In this document: in pieces, positions 1-10,100 of the stretch
Layout: each line of letters begins with the position of its first letter
Numbering within the stretch: position 1 is the stretch's first letter
Assembly: GCA_918807975.1 (NCBI GenBank)
Contig: OU964925.1
Coordinates: forward strand, 31,283,608 to 31,347,607
Length of the DNA: 64,000 bases
Source of the DNA: Aplidium turbinatum
Lineage: Eukaryota; Chordata; Ascidiacea; Aplousobranchia; Polyclinidae
Reading direction: 5' to 3'
Program-made: the position numbers and the translations under genes
Notes under the pieces: generated by a model
What the model was told of the DNA's origin: nothing
What the model saw: only the letters and a program-made list of their open reading frames with translations
Databases searched by the model: none

Positions 1-34
1 AAATGATGGTTGGTTTATTATTAGAATAAACCAA

Positions 35-556
35 CTGGTTGGTTTTGAATCTTTATTCTCGGACTGACAAAGCCTTGGTAGGTTATTCCTGGTAGTTTCA
101 CATGGGCCTACTTGTACAGGCGCTTAATGCAGGGCCGGTACAGGCTCTTGATGCAGGACTCGGCTGCATAGCCGAGTGGTGAGAACCCTGGAACGGCAAT
201 CGAAAGGGCGCCGGTTCGACACCGCCCAAGAGCATGCGGCTGTGTTTGTGGCAGGACACTTAAAGGCATGCCTGAAGATGGACACGAAGATTGGCTTCCC
301 GTCAACTTAATCTAAATCTTCAACCACCGGGTGTAAGCCTGGATACGACAAACAAAAAAAATGCAGGGCCGGTTACCGAGATTGACAGAGTGAAGTTTTC
401 TGATTGTTGAAGTGTTGTTGCCGGGGAATTATTCCATTCACTAGGTGCTGCTGAATGGAGAGCACCTGAAATGCGTTGCTCAAGCGCACACCCCGAGAGT
501 CGAACCAGCGCCGCGTAATCTTGAGCCGGGCGCGTAACTACTGAGCTGACGGGCGG
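35..556 (-). repeat. SINE-A, tRNA-derived SINE, copy 1 (interrupted)
   Basis: Read on the minus strand, a tRNA-like head starts near 556. Its A-box-like run is CAGCTCAGTAGTTACGCGC (about 530-548) and its B box is GGTTCGACTC (497-506). The body runs down to about 35. The same sequence recurs at 26998-27272 (minus), and parts of the body recur at 25090-25245 and 52905-53025. This copy is split by SINE-B at 140-359. The family has no name I recognise. Confidence 0.75.
140..359 (+). repeat. SINE-B, tRNA-derived SINE inserted in SINE-A
   Basis: The head carries an A-box-like TAGCCGAGTGGT (about 169-180), as in Leu/Ser tRNAs, and a B box GGTTCGACACC (213-223). The tail is A-rich (about 345-360). 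AATGCAGGGCCGGT stands on both sides (126-139 and 360-373) as a target duplication. The other SINE-A copy near 27.1 kb has this 14-mer once, so it is the empty site. A second SINE-B copy lies on the minus strand at 10985-11190. Confidence 0.75.
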
Positions 557-1128
557 ACAAAACTGTTATCAAATTGCAAGTGCATTTCATAGTTTTCACT
601 GAAATTTTATTGAATTTTTAGATGACAAACCTATGAGTATTAAGCATTTCACAATTTGTTCCAATACTCAATGTGGGGCAAGCACGACATGCGACCCTCG
701 AAATCTTTTAATGCGAGCTGAGATATGATAAGAATATTTTCCATTACATTCTGAGTTTGCGGCTTTGGGTAATAAACATTTTTATGTTTCTTCAACGTTG
801 AATAACGTTTGGTTTGTTGTTCTGTGTCACAATCGAGAAACGCTTTGCCGCCGACAAGACAACAAAGACATGTCAACGTATAGTTTGTCACTTACCGGTA
901 GGCTTGCGTGCAAATACACTTGAAAAAAAAGCCGCAATTTCAAAGAGAACTGAAGAGTTTTGGGCTGGTGAAGTTGCTGCAACAAATTGAAACTAACTTA
1001 ATAAAATCAACGATAAGAAGTCTAGAACTTATAGGCTAAAAGGAATAAATCATTAATGATGTGAGATATCTAAACTTGTAAAAGGGAAATGAACTTACAA
1101 TTTTGGTAAAGAGGTCACTTTCTTCAAC
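557..1128. other. no gene seen
   Basis: AT-rich sequence. A minus-strand open frame at 649-891 (80 codons) resembles nothing I recognise and has no clear splice context. I see no repeat shared with the rest of the window. Confidence 0.5.
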
Positions 1129-1722
1129 CACAGACATATACAACCAAGCAACCACACGGCATTTAACTACTTGTGTTCAAATGTCGTGTACAAGTTCACT
1201 TGTTCGCATGACGCGAATTGTACATACATCGGTATGTCTACGCGGCATTTGGCCACGAGAGTGAGGGAGCACTTAGATTTAACTAATTTGAACAAGCAAA
1301 GTGCCATTAAAGATCACATATTCGATTGTCAAACATGTTCAAATAACAAACCATCCTTGGAGTCGTTTAGAATTATGCGTAAATGTTTCACCGAATTCGA
1401 CACTAAAATCCACGAGGCTTTGCTAATAAAATCATACAATCCTCGCCTCAATACACACTTGTTTGCCTCAGGTGCTTCTTATTTACTCAACGTCTTTTCT
1501 TGATGCGTCATATGATGAGTCTTTGCCTCGTGTAATTGAAACGCCATGTGATGTGCCTTTCTCCTATGCTATGCCGTTTCATTTTGCGTTTCGTTTTTTC
1601 AATTCAGTGTTTAGATCAGTTATTCATTTTCAGTGTAGATATAAGCAATTATTTTTTTTGTTACTTGATAAGGGCTAACGTGTGTATGGCCGAAAACGTT
1701 TGTAGCTTATAGTTTTGTTCAA
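1129..1722 (+). mobile_element. Penelope-like retroelement, 3' end with GIY-YIG domain (fossil)
   Basis: The frame to 1503 encodes the C-terminal GIY-YIG endonuclease of Penelope-like elements. It contains VVYKFTCSHDANCTYIGMS, then RHLATRVREHL, then KIHEALLIKSYNPRLN near the end. The reverse transcriptase is absent, so this is a 5'-truncated copy. A perfect 40-bp inverted copy of 1129-1168 lies at 7030-7069, beyond the inserted 1723-7013 element. Short inverted end pieces are known in this family and recur at 13724-14275. Related 3' ends lie at 13.8-14.2 kb and 30.7-31.6 kb. Confidence 0.85.
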
Positions 1723-1823
1723 CACTGTTAAAAAATTTTACTGTCCTTTGGACAGGCAGCAAAATAACTTTCTAAGTAGTAATTTTATTTACTGTAATGG
1801 AAGTATTTTTACTTCCGTTGACA

Positions 1824-2056
1824 GTCATATTTTTAATGTTTCTGATCAGTAAAAATACTGCTCTGGATAGTCATTTTTTAAATGTTTCTGATCAGTAAAA
1901 TTACTGCTCTGGATAGTCATTTTTTAAATGTTTCTGATCAGTAAAATTACTGGTCTGGATAGTCATTTTTTAAATGTTTCTGATCAGTAGAATTACTGCT
2001 CCGGATAGTCATTTTTTAAATGTTTCTGATCAGTAAAATTACTGCTCTGGACAGGC
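1824..2056. repeat. 46-bp tandem repeat, about 5 copies
   Basis: The unit contains AAATGTTTCTGATCAGTAAA followed by ATTACTGCTCTGGATAGTCA. The copies differ by a few bases. They lie just inside the left end of the CACTG element and look like subterminal transposase-binding repeats. Motif halves recur near the right end. Confidence 0.8.
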
Positions 2057-2358
2057 AGCAAAATAACTTCCCGAATAGTTTTTGTGACAAACGGCATTAT
2101 GAGAGTAAAATGACTTTCTCTACAAGTAAATATTACACACGTGCATTTGCAGATATAAATTTATTGTGTACAGCAGACCTCACTGGCGACAATGTTTCAC
2201 AATATATTTCTCAAGATGTTACAAGTATAGCTATTTGTTTGATGTTTCACGAACACGTGAATTCGCTTTTTTAACTGCAGAGTTCAGCCGAGGCTATATT
2301 TCGGCGAAGCATGAAGCAGCAGCGACTGAACAGTGAATTTCTTGACTTGCTTCAATCT

Positions 2359-3660
2359 TCATAACAAACAACCCTGCCGAAGCATGACCTCGTTGCACTG
2401 TCGGAGTACTTTAGGGTGCACATCCCACTTTTTCTTGTCATGACGGATGACCCCAATGCGAGCAAAGTATCTGAGGAAACAACACAAGTTATATCAGTGG
2501 ATCTTTTCAAATTTGACCGTGATATTTAGCAATGTTTGTAACTACACCACAATACCATCGTGTAGTGAAAGTGTGAAACCTTCAAATTGATCAGAATGCG
2601 TTGTCACTTCCACAAACCTTAGAATAATCGTCATCCTCTGGAGTTGTGGCTTGGAACTTGCGTACATAACTAGTATTAACAGTTTAACACCTCTAATAAT
2701 CAGTCTGGATGGCCGAGTGGTCTAACACGCAATCCCTCCGGTAATGGGTGCAGTTCTTACTAGCTGCAGTAGAGAGACACTGTCAAGAACTTCGTGGATT
2801 TGAATCCCACTCCAGCCAGACCAGCTTGTCACTGGTATGAACGACTTTGTGAAGGAGGGAGTTCCATTATTGTTATTCCTTAGCTCATACATAAACAATT
2901 AAACACATTACAGGTTTACATACCTCTGTATAAACTCCAGACTTGCAGCTGCACTATCTGGATATGACATTGCAAAGACGTAATATGAGCAGAAGAAGTA
3001 AGCCAGCGCTACAAAAAAACGACTTGGTTTAAATTGCAAGGTTGCCTTCGATGAATACGAGAAACTTCACTGCACTGGCAAGAGTGGGCCCTGCAGATGC
3101 AATGAGGCACAAATGAAACTACGAAGATTGAAATTAGTGCATATTTACATTTACCAACTTCATATTTAGGTGAGCAATTCAAAAGTTCACTTGTACATCA
3201 GTCAAAATTGTACAAACGCTCATTCACAACTTACCAAAACACACAATTATTGGATGCTGGTACACGAGTTTCTTCAAACTGGGAGATAGCTGAATCCTAC
3301 AAATTGAATTTAACATTTTTAAGATATTGAAAATAATACAAACATTGTCAAACACTCATATAGCCGCACTCTTATCGCTAAGAAGGCAATGAAATAGAAT
3401 TTATTAGCAGTAGTAGCATGGTGTTCATATCACACAAGTTATATATAAGCTATACATAAATTTGCAAAGTATGTGTCAGATGTTCTTCCGGGAATGGGAA
3501 GGTTGGGTATTAAAAAATCTGTGTTTGCAAGTAAATAATAATAAGATGTACGTTATACCTCAAAGCATTGATAAATCGCTGAGCAATCTTCTTTAAAATA
3601 TGTTGTAATCAGTTCCACTAATCCCACTGAGATGGCAAGTTGTCTCCCAGCCGCCAGTTG
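2359..3660 (-). CDS. unrecognised multi-exon gene, C-terminal half of a small single-pass membrane protein
   Basis: Four minus-strand exons join in frame with good splice sites: about 3660-3559 (start uncertain, donor GTATAAC), 3289-3235 (acceptor GATTCAG, donor GTAAGTTG), 3008-2924 (acceptor TTTTTTGTAG, donor GTATGT) and 2470-2359 (acceptor TTTCCTCAG, stop TGA). Intron phases are 0, 1 and 2. The product reads GLVELITTYFKEDCSAIYQ, then LSPSLKKLVYQHPIIVCF, then the hydrophobic ALAYFFCSYYVFAM, then SLEFIQRYFARIGVIRHD, and ends EVMLRQGCLL. One membrane helix followed by a basic tail is visible. I do not recognise the family. The gene lies wholly between the CACTG ends, so it is either a captured host gene or an accessory gene of the element. 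A SINE sits in its last intron. Confidence 0.65.
2701..2880 (+). repeat. tRNA-Leu-like SINE
   Basis: It starts GTCTGGATGGCCGAGTGGTC (2703), close to a tRNA-Leu 5' half. The T arm GTGGATTTGAATCCCAC lies at 2794-2810 and the tail is ATTATTGTTATT. The tRNA-like part is about 120 nt, with an acceptor 3' strand carrying extra bases and no clean anticodon arm. It is therefore a SINE or tRNA pseudogene, not a working tRNA gene. It lies in the last intron of the unrecognised gene. Confidence 0.6.
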
Positions 3661-3805
3661 TCTCCCGGCACATCATAAATGCACAAGGATAATATCCAAG
3701 TATCAAGTTATTCAATGAAATGAAATACAACACATGCTCAGGAAAGCATGAAAAAACCTAAATTGGTTTAAAACATGTATTATGAGACGTTGTCACGAAT
3801 AATAC

Positions 3806-3922
3806 CGGTAATAAGTACTGGTCCTCTTCCTGTAGCCTAATGGGGATTTTTCCTTCTTGATCTTTGGCCGGGGCTGAGGGTCTATCGTTTACCACCCTGG
3901 ACCTGCTGCTCAAATTATTCAT
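3806..3922 (-). CDS. candidate first coding exon (39 codons)
   Basis: An ATG at 3922 opens a frame starting MNNLSSRSRVVNDRPSAPAK and ending QEEDQYLLP, followed by a donor-like GTATT. It lies upstream of, and on the same strand as, the gene at 2359-3660 and may be its 5' exon. Its phase (0) does not fit an acceptor I can see for the next exon, so the link is unproven. Confidence 0.35.
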
Positions 3923-4251
3923 GCTGGTCACACACGAAAGATCAGCCTACCACAAGTTTTATCACCACAGCTGGATAAACCACTCAATTATTTAGTTCTC
4001 ACTTTTTAACAGTCCTGGGCATTGACTAGGCCTATAAACTGCAACTGACGGCAGATGTTTCACTCTGAGGTAAAGTGGAGTTGCATCTCAAATGTCGTTA
4101 CTCCCTGGCTACTCATGGGCAAGGCGTAGCACCAGATATGGCAGATATACTCTCTAGCTAGGGTCACAGCTTGTTTTTTTAAAACTGTGTAGGCTACCTA
4201 ATATTTTCTCATTTTGAAGACAGTTGCAGCAGCCATGCCTAGTAATCTTTT

Positions 4252-5208
4252 GGCAGTGGCTATTTGACCGGCGCCGGTCTTTGAATCTGAAACACTATTT
4301 GACCGGTCATGACATCACTATACAGGCACCTTTTTCTTTTACAAAGCAAAAGACGAAAAGCACGTATATAAGTTCTAAATTCGACAATTTTATTCAACTT
4401 GATTCGTGGCGCGTGCGATACTTTGCCGACTCCTATTCTAGAGGGAATGAGTTCGATACTACCCGGAAGCATTCTTTTTTTTTTTTTAACTAAATTTTGA
4501 CCCAAAGTGCATTTTGTAGTCAATTTTTAATTTGAGTTGCATTACATTTACATACCATTACCATTTTTTTAAAAGAAGCATTGTATATAACTAACTTGTT
4601 GAGAGCAAAAGTGTAATGCTTCGTTCGGCACACACGGTCACATCAATCAATCATTTTATTTTTGTCATTAACGCGTCCGGGACGAAAAAGATACTAACTA
4701 CAAAAATCGATATAGACCTACCAGCACGTTAATGAACGGGAAAAGGTGGCAAAACCTTGAAAGGTTTAAAACGTGCCTGAATGAAAAATTATGTAGTAGG
4801 CTATATATCAGTAGTTAGCACGGCCACAAACGGAAAATTACCCAGAGAAATTCTCAAATTCCAGCAAATTAAAAAAACTCTATTACTCACATTTGAAAAG
4901 ACATAAGAAATTGGGCTGTAGGCAACTGAAATTAAAAATTGAGTACAAAAATGCACTTCGCGTCAAAATTTAGTTAAAGAAAAAAGAACGCTTCCGGGTA
5001 GTATCAAACTCATTCCCTCTAGAATAGAAGCCGGCGAAGTATCGCACGCACCACGTATCGAGTTGAATAAACTTGTCGAATTTAGAACTTATATACGCGC
5101 TTCTCGTCTTTTGCTTTGAAAGAGAAAAAGGTGCCTGTATAGTGATGTCATGACCGGTCAAATAGTGTTTCAGATTCAAAGACCGGCGCCGGTCAAATAG
5201 CCACTGCC
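4252..5208. mobile_element. Mutator-like foldback element, non-autonomous, copy 1
   Basis: Inverted arms of about 260 bp begin GGCAGTGGCTATTTGACCGG. A perfect 9-bp duplication TAATCTTTT flanks the element (4243-4251 and 5209-5217). Long inverted repeats with 9-bp duplications are typical of MULEs. No transposase is present; frames in the arms are mirror copies of each other. If the element is removed, the flanking minus-strand sequence reads as an open stretch containing DSGLEDPVLESYYKKITR, so it may have landed in an exon. A sister copy lies at 30361-32103. Confidence 0.8.
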
Positions 5209-5791
5209 TAATCTTTTTATAGTACGATTCCAACACTGGATCTTCCAATCCAGAGTCCGAATGCTAGAAGCTACTACAACAGAGCTCGACTACTTCAACA
5301 TTGTGTGTTCAGTAGGCTACAATACTGGTATACCGGGAAGATGTGTTAGGTAGTTCTTCACATTGACTCAGGGGTGCAGTGGTTAGAAAATTGTAGGGAG
5401 GGGGCAGAGCCTCACTGCATTGACTGACAGACCGACCTGCCTGATCTAAGTCATTGTTGTTCAGTGCATATTGCTTAACTATGTAATTTCGTAGCAGTTT
5501 AATGCAGTTAACTTACTAAAAGCATCGAAATAAATTAATTTCAATGGTACGCTATTGTTCTCATTTGTCCATGGTAAACATAAAAAAAATCAGCAAAGAT
5601 ACCATTTGTAGGATTAAACTTGTTACCTGTTCAGTGATACAGGTTTAACGATGCTACTTTTGCTATTGACACGCTTCCTCTGTCTATCTGAAACTTATGA
5701 CTGCAACAAAACCAGCTGTAACTAAGTTACTGCACTATTCCTGCAACCATGCTTGATGCTTGCATCCTTGCACATGCTCAGTTGTCAGACT

Positions 5792-6164
5792 CAGTGTTGC
5801 CAGATGCTTAGCACCAAAAAGTAAATAAAATTTCACCAGATTGCATACAACTTCACCAGATATGTAAAACACCCTAAATAAAACAATTTCGCCTAAAAAT
5901 ACAAATACTTTTTAAGACATAAGACACTGCCGTCACGCATGCGCAAACCTCTTGCAAAACGTTTTCTATACGAGCGGGGATTTTTCGCTTAAAAGTTTAA
6001 AAAAACTTTCTTGAAAAAAATAGATTGGGGGAAAATTTCACTAGATTTCACCAAAAAGTTTTCTGGTTCCAAAGTCAAAAAATTTGGCATCAAAGGCCTC
6101 TAAAATTGAATTTCACCAGAATTTTTTTAAATTTGTTATCCTATTTCCCCATCTGGCAACGCTA
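5792..6164. mobile_element. hAT MITE (373 bp)
   Basis: The ends are CAGTGTTGCCAGATG and CATCTGGCAACGCTA. Flanks are GTCAGACT (5784-5791) and ATCAGACT (6165-6172), matching at 7 of 8. A TTTCACCAGA motif repeats internally. There is no coding capacity. Confidence 0.75.
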
Positions 6165-7160
6165 ATCAGACTCTGCAAATTCTGAGCGGGAAGGCGGGAA
6201 ATTGAGTGCGGACCAGGATAACATTCGCCAGCCCATTGGCTGACGACTGATAAGTGATAATAATTCTCGGGTTTTAGTCAGAGAGTCGAGCCGTTTGACT
6301 ATAAAACTCGGGTTCGGGTTCGGTTCGACTCTCTAGTACTTTCAGTGCATTTTTAAGGAACCAATATTACAAACAATTAAAACATTTTTGTTGGAAGCCC
6401 GTGAGTTCGGATCTCTAGCAAACTTTCCTTCCAGTCATGATTGTTTCAATTAACCCACGAACTCTATATTGCTGGCCAAGGTAGCCTATATCAGATATCA
6501 AAACAGAAAGGCATGACATAACGTAGCATCCCACTGTTTCGAGAATGTGCTGGTGTGACCGTAAATATGTTGACCGGAAAAAAGGTTGACGTTTCGTAGA
6601 AGTGCTAAATATATTGCTGCACAGGAGTATAGTAGCCTAATCGGACTAAAATAACGGTGTTAATAAAATGTTACTGCCCATGTAGCCTACCGTACCTATA
6701 GTACAATTACTGCCAATGCAAGTTAAAAAAAAAACTATAAAAAGTCAGTAAAATTTTACTATTTTTGTCAGTAAAATTGCAAAACACTTTCACAGACCAG
6801 TAAATTCACTTCCAAAAAAGAAGTGAAATCATCTACTACGAAAAGAAGTAAAATTTAAAACTGCTCAATCAGTGATTCTACTATATTTGGAGTAAAAAAA
6901 CGTCTTTGTCTAGTAAATATACCACAAAATGGCCAGTAATTTCAAGTACTGTAACAAGATAGTAATATTCTACTGCTCTTTTGACAGTAAAATTACGAAA
7001 ATTTTTAACAGTGAAGTTTAATCGATTATGTTAAATGCCGTGTGGTTGCTTGGTTGTATATGTCTGTGGAAATGAACTTATTTAACAACTTTTGAAATGT
7101 TGCATCTTTTGTCTATAACCACAAAATGTACCAGCAATAGGCTACGTTCATAAATATTTT

Positions 7161-10100
7161 TTATTTAATAATATTACTAGATGAGCTTGGTTGGTGGGAA
7201 GATGATGACGATTGTGCTGAGGTAGATGCCCTTGAGGGTTGTTGGATAGCTGTGGTAGTTGAGTTATCTGTAAAATTTTTGTATGATTTAATAAACTTTT
7301 TTCATAAAAACTTACATTTTATTTCAACTAGAAACTATACTCATGATTTATTAATATTTTTAAAAATAGTTAGGCCTATGAGACAGAAATAAAGAAATAC
7401 AGAATAGAAGACAGACATGAGATGAAATTAAAGAAACAAAATATACATCTATTTCAAAGAAAGCAAGGTGAAGTTTGACCAAGAAATAATAATGATATAT
7501 TTTTTCACCAGTTACCTTTGTTCATAGATGGGTCCAACAGAAGTCCAGAGAGAAATTCGACAACAACTGACCAGTGATGAGCCAGTAGATTAGTTTGAAC
7601 AAATGATGCAAAATATTTGATCGGCGTTTGATAAACTATATATAAAGCACTAAAAAACTCTTGAAATGTTTGGTGTAAAAAATACAATCGTCGGTTACCC
7701 TCCAAAAGACCACACCTACTATTTGAACCAAATAATGTCACAACAAGTGCTTGGATTTGATCACTTGTTAGGTTTTCTTCATCAAGATCGTCGGTTGAGA
7801 TTAATACTGTTTTATTCTCAGTTGCTTTAAATGCAAGTTTTGATAAACTGATAACGATTTGATCCGAAAGAGAAACGGCGTGATCAGATGATTTGAGGTT
7901 TTCCAGCACACGATGAAATATTGTGGTCATTGTCGAGATATTTAAGATTTCATGTGATGAACCAAGAGAAGCTCTCACGTATAATTGTAGCATTAAAGGA
8001 TTGTGACACATTGATTGTAGATGAGGAGTTTTTACAGTTAATTTGTTTAAAATCTCACGCGATTTTTTTTCATCATTGATTAAGGTATCGAATAATTTTT
8101 TCATGTCTTCAGACGTCAAGTCTTTAATAAAATACGTTTGTTTTGGGCGACATCTTTGAGGAATTGTAAGCATGGCGTGTGGTCGTGAGGTGAATACAAT
8201 GTGGCAATTGGGTAAAAAATTTCCTTCACACAGATTCGACAAAAGCTCCTGGCAGGTTAGTAAAGTGTCATAGTTAGATCTTTTCACCATATGTGTTAAA
8301 TTCCAGTTAACTTGGTCGAATCCGTCAAGGATAAAAAAGCAATTTTGTGTGTGATTTTTCATCCAACTAAAAAGTAGGTTTTGCTCATCGTTTTCCAAGT
8401 TAAATTTTACATCTCCAAGCAAAAATTCTTTCAATGTTTGTTTTTCATCACTCATGCTCATAAAAGGTATCCTCAGAACGAGAAAGTCCCTATTTTGGTC
8501 TAAACGTCTAGCCAGACGCTTTGATAACGTTGTCTTTCCCGCCCCAGGGTAACCGACAATTGATATGAAATTTTGTTCTTGAAAGCGACGAAGTAATTGT
8601 TCAATCGAAACTTTTTTATCGGATTCTTTAAATTGAATTTGTTTGGTTTTGGGGTTATACTGGTCGTCGTTGGGAATGAACCTTCCCTCGTAGAAGTCGA
8701 CTGACAGAAGCTCCGGGTAAACCTCTGAGAGATTCGATGCTGGATTATCAAACTTTGACAAATCCACATCGAATTTGCGATCATAAAGTTCTCCAGTGGT
8801 TTTCTTCAGTTTGTCAAAGGCTCTGTTTAGATCTGAATAAATATAACACGTATTGCAAATAAGAACTTCCTGTTTTTAAATTAAATTCACATTGCTCTGA
8901 GATGATTTCACCGGTTAATTAATTTGTGTGTTACCATTCGGTTGCGTTTTTCCAGATACTGGAGAATCCGCCTTTACGGTGGCGGAAATTTATCAATAAA
9001 AACTGTTACAAGTTTCCAAACCTGGCTGATTTTATTTACTTGCTAACGTTAAATATGAATGTTACTTGACATGTTATAATTTACTTGACTTGTAGCGTTT
9101 ATGATACAGCAAGGCTTAAACAAAACAGCTCAAACAAAACCGAACTTTCTATCTAAATGTTTATTCTGTTTTTGGTTCGTTGATATCGCCTTTTCTTTTT
9201 CTATTTTTCTCTCTAATTCAGTGTTTCTCAACCTTTTGTGGTGTTTAATATAGCCTGCGACCTCCATCCTGCTCTCTTTTTTATAGATAGGCTATAAAAA
9301 TTAGTACAAAAATACATTTCAATAACATTTAATTTCAAAGAACTGCTGAATGTCACAACTTTTAATGCTTACGGTTTCAAACCGGCCTAGTGGTGTTGAA
9401 AAAATTCTAAAGCTTGCTGGTGCGATTGGAATGCTTTGTTTCTAAATGCCGTTTTAACTTTGATGGCTTCATAAATTCAGCACTGAGAACAACATTGCAC
9501 AGAACACACTGTGGCTTCTCAATGCCATTGCTGACTATGGAAGTAAAGCCAAACATTAAATCATACTCTTCAAAATATTTTCGTTTCTTGTCCATGGTAA
9601 GTAGGTTATAAAACAAAAATATTTATAAACACTGAAACACGTTTACTGACTCACTCAACGCAACTACACAATAATTAAAATCTGATCTAGACAAATGCTT
9701 TTCAACAACTTTGTTCTTAACTTTGACCGCAATTTTCTTCACTTCGCCGACCAAGGTTTTTCGACAACTAACGTTTTGAGATTGTTAAACAGACTCAGTT
9801 CATTCGTTCTACTTGAACAAACGGTGATAAATTGGCCTACAACCGAGCTACGCGTTCTCTTTCGTAACAGTGTAACCAATTAGTCCCTTGCTATGACATT
9901 ACTGTATACAAAGTGATTGCTGCAAAGATTGTTTATTTTTCCGGAATTCTTTGCGACCCCCATGACAGGACCTTTGCGACCCCCTTGGGGGTCGCGACCC
10001 CCAGGTTGAGAAACGCTGCTCTAATTGATATGAGGATGGCAAGTGACTTCATTGATTCTGTGGTCTTTCACAACAGGCTTCAGCACCATATTTAAAGTAG

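Larger units (their letters stand above)
1723..7013. mobile_element. CACTA/EnSpm-like DNA element carrying a gene and nested elements
   Basis: The left end CACTGTTAAAAAATTTTACT (1723) pairs with the right end, whose reverse complement reads CACTGTTAAAAATTTTCGTA (ending 7013). Only AA is duplicated outside (1721-1722 and 7014-7015), in line with the 2-4 bp duplications of CACTA elements. Subterminal repeats of the GTAAAATTACT type occur at both sides (1740-2056 and 6720-7013). The element splits the Penelope relic. It contains an unrecognised multi-exon gene (2359-3660), a SINE (2701-2880), a Mutator-like element (4252-5208) and a hAT MITE (5792-6164). No CACTA transposase is recognisable, so it may be non-autonomous or gene-carrying. 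Chapaev is a less likely alternative. Confidence 0.55.

Noticed and set aside
649-891. 80-codon minus-strand gene
   Set aside because: No recognisable motif, no splice context, and a length expected by chance in this base composition.
1165-1503. Host GIY-YIG nuclease gene
   Set aside because: The residues and the sequence after the domain match the Penelope 3' end, and relatives recur at 13.8 and 30.7 kb.
1824-2056. CRISPR-like array
   Set aside because: The units are head-to-tail 46-mers with no unique spacers, in an animal genome.
2703-2822. tRNA-Leu gene
   Set aside because: The 5' half is convincing, but the acceptor stem has extra bases, no clean anticodon arm forms and the unit is too long. 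It is better read as a SINE head.
4260-4523. Protein-coding frames in the Mutator-like arms
   Set aside because: They are mirror images of one non-coding inverted repeat; the two arms give the same peptides in opposite orientation.
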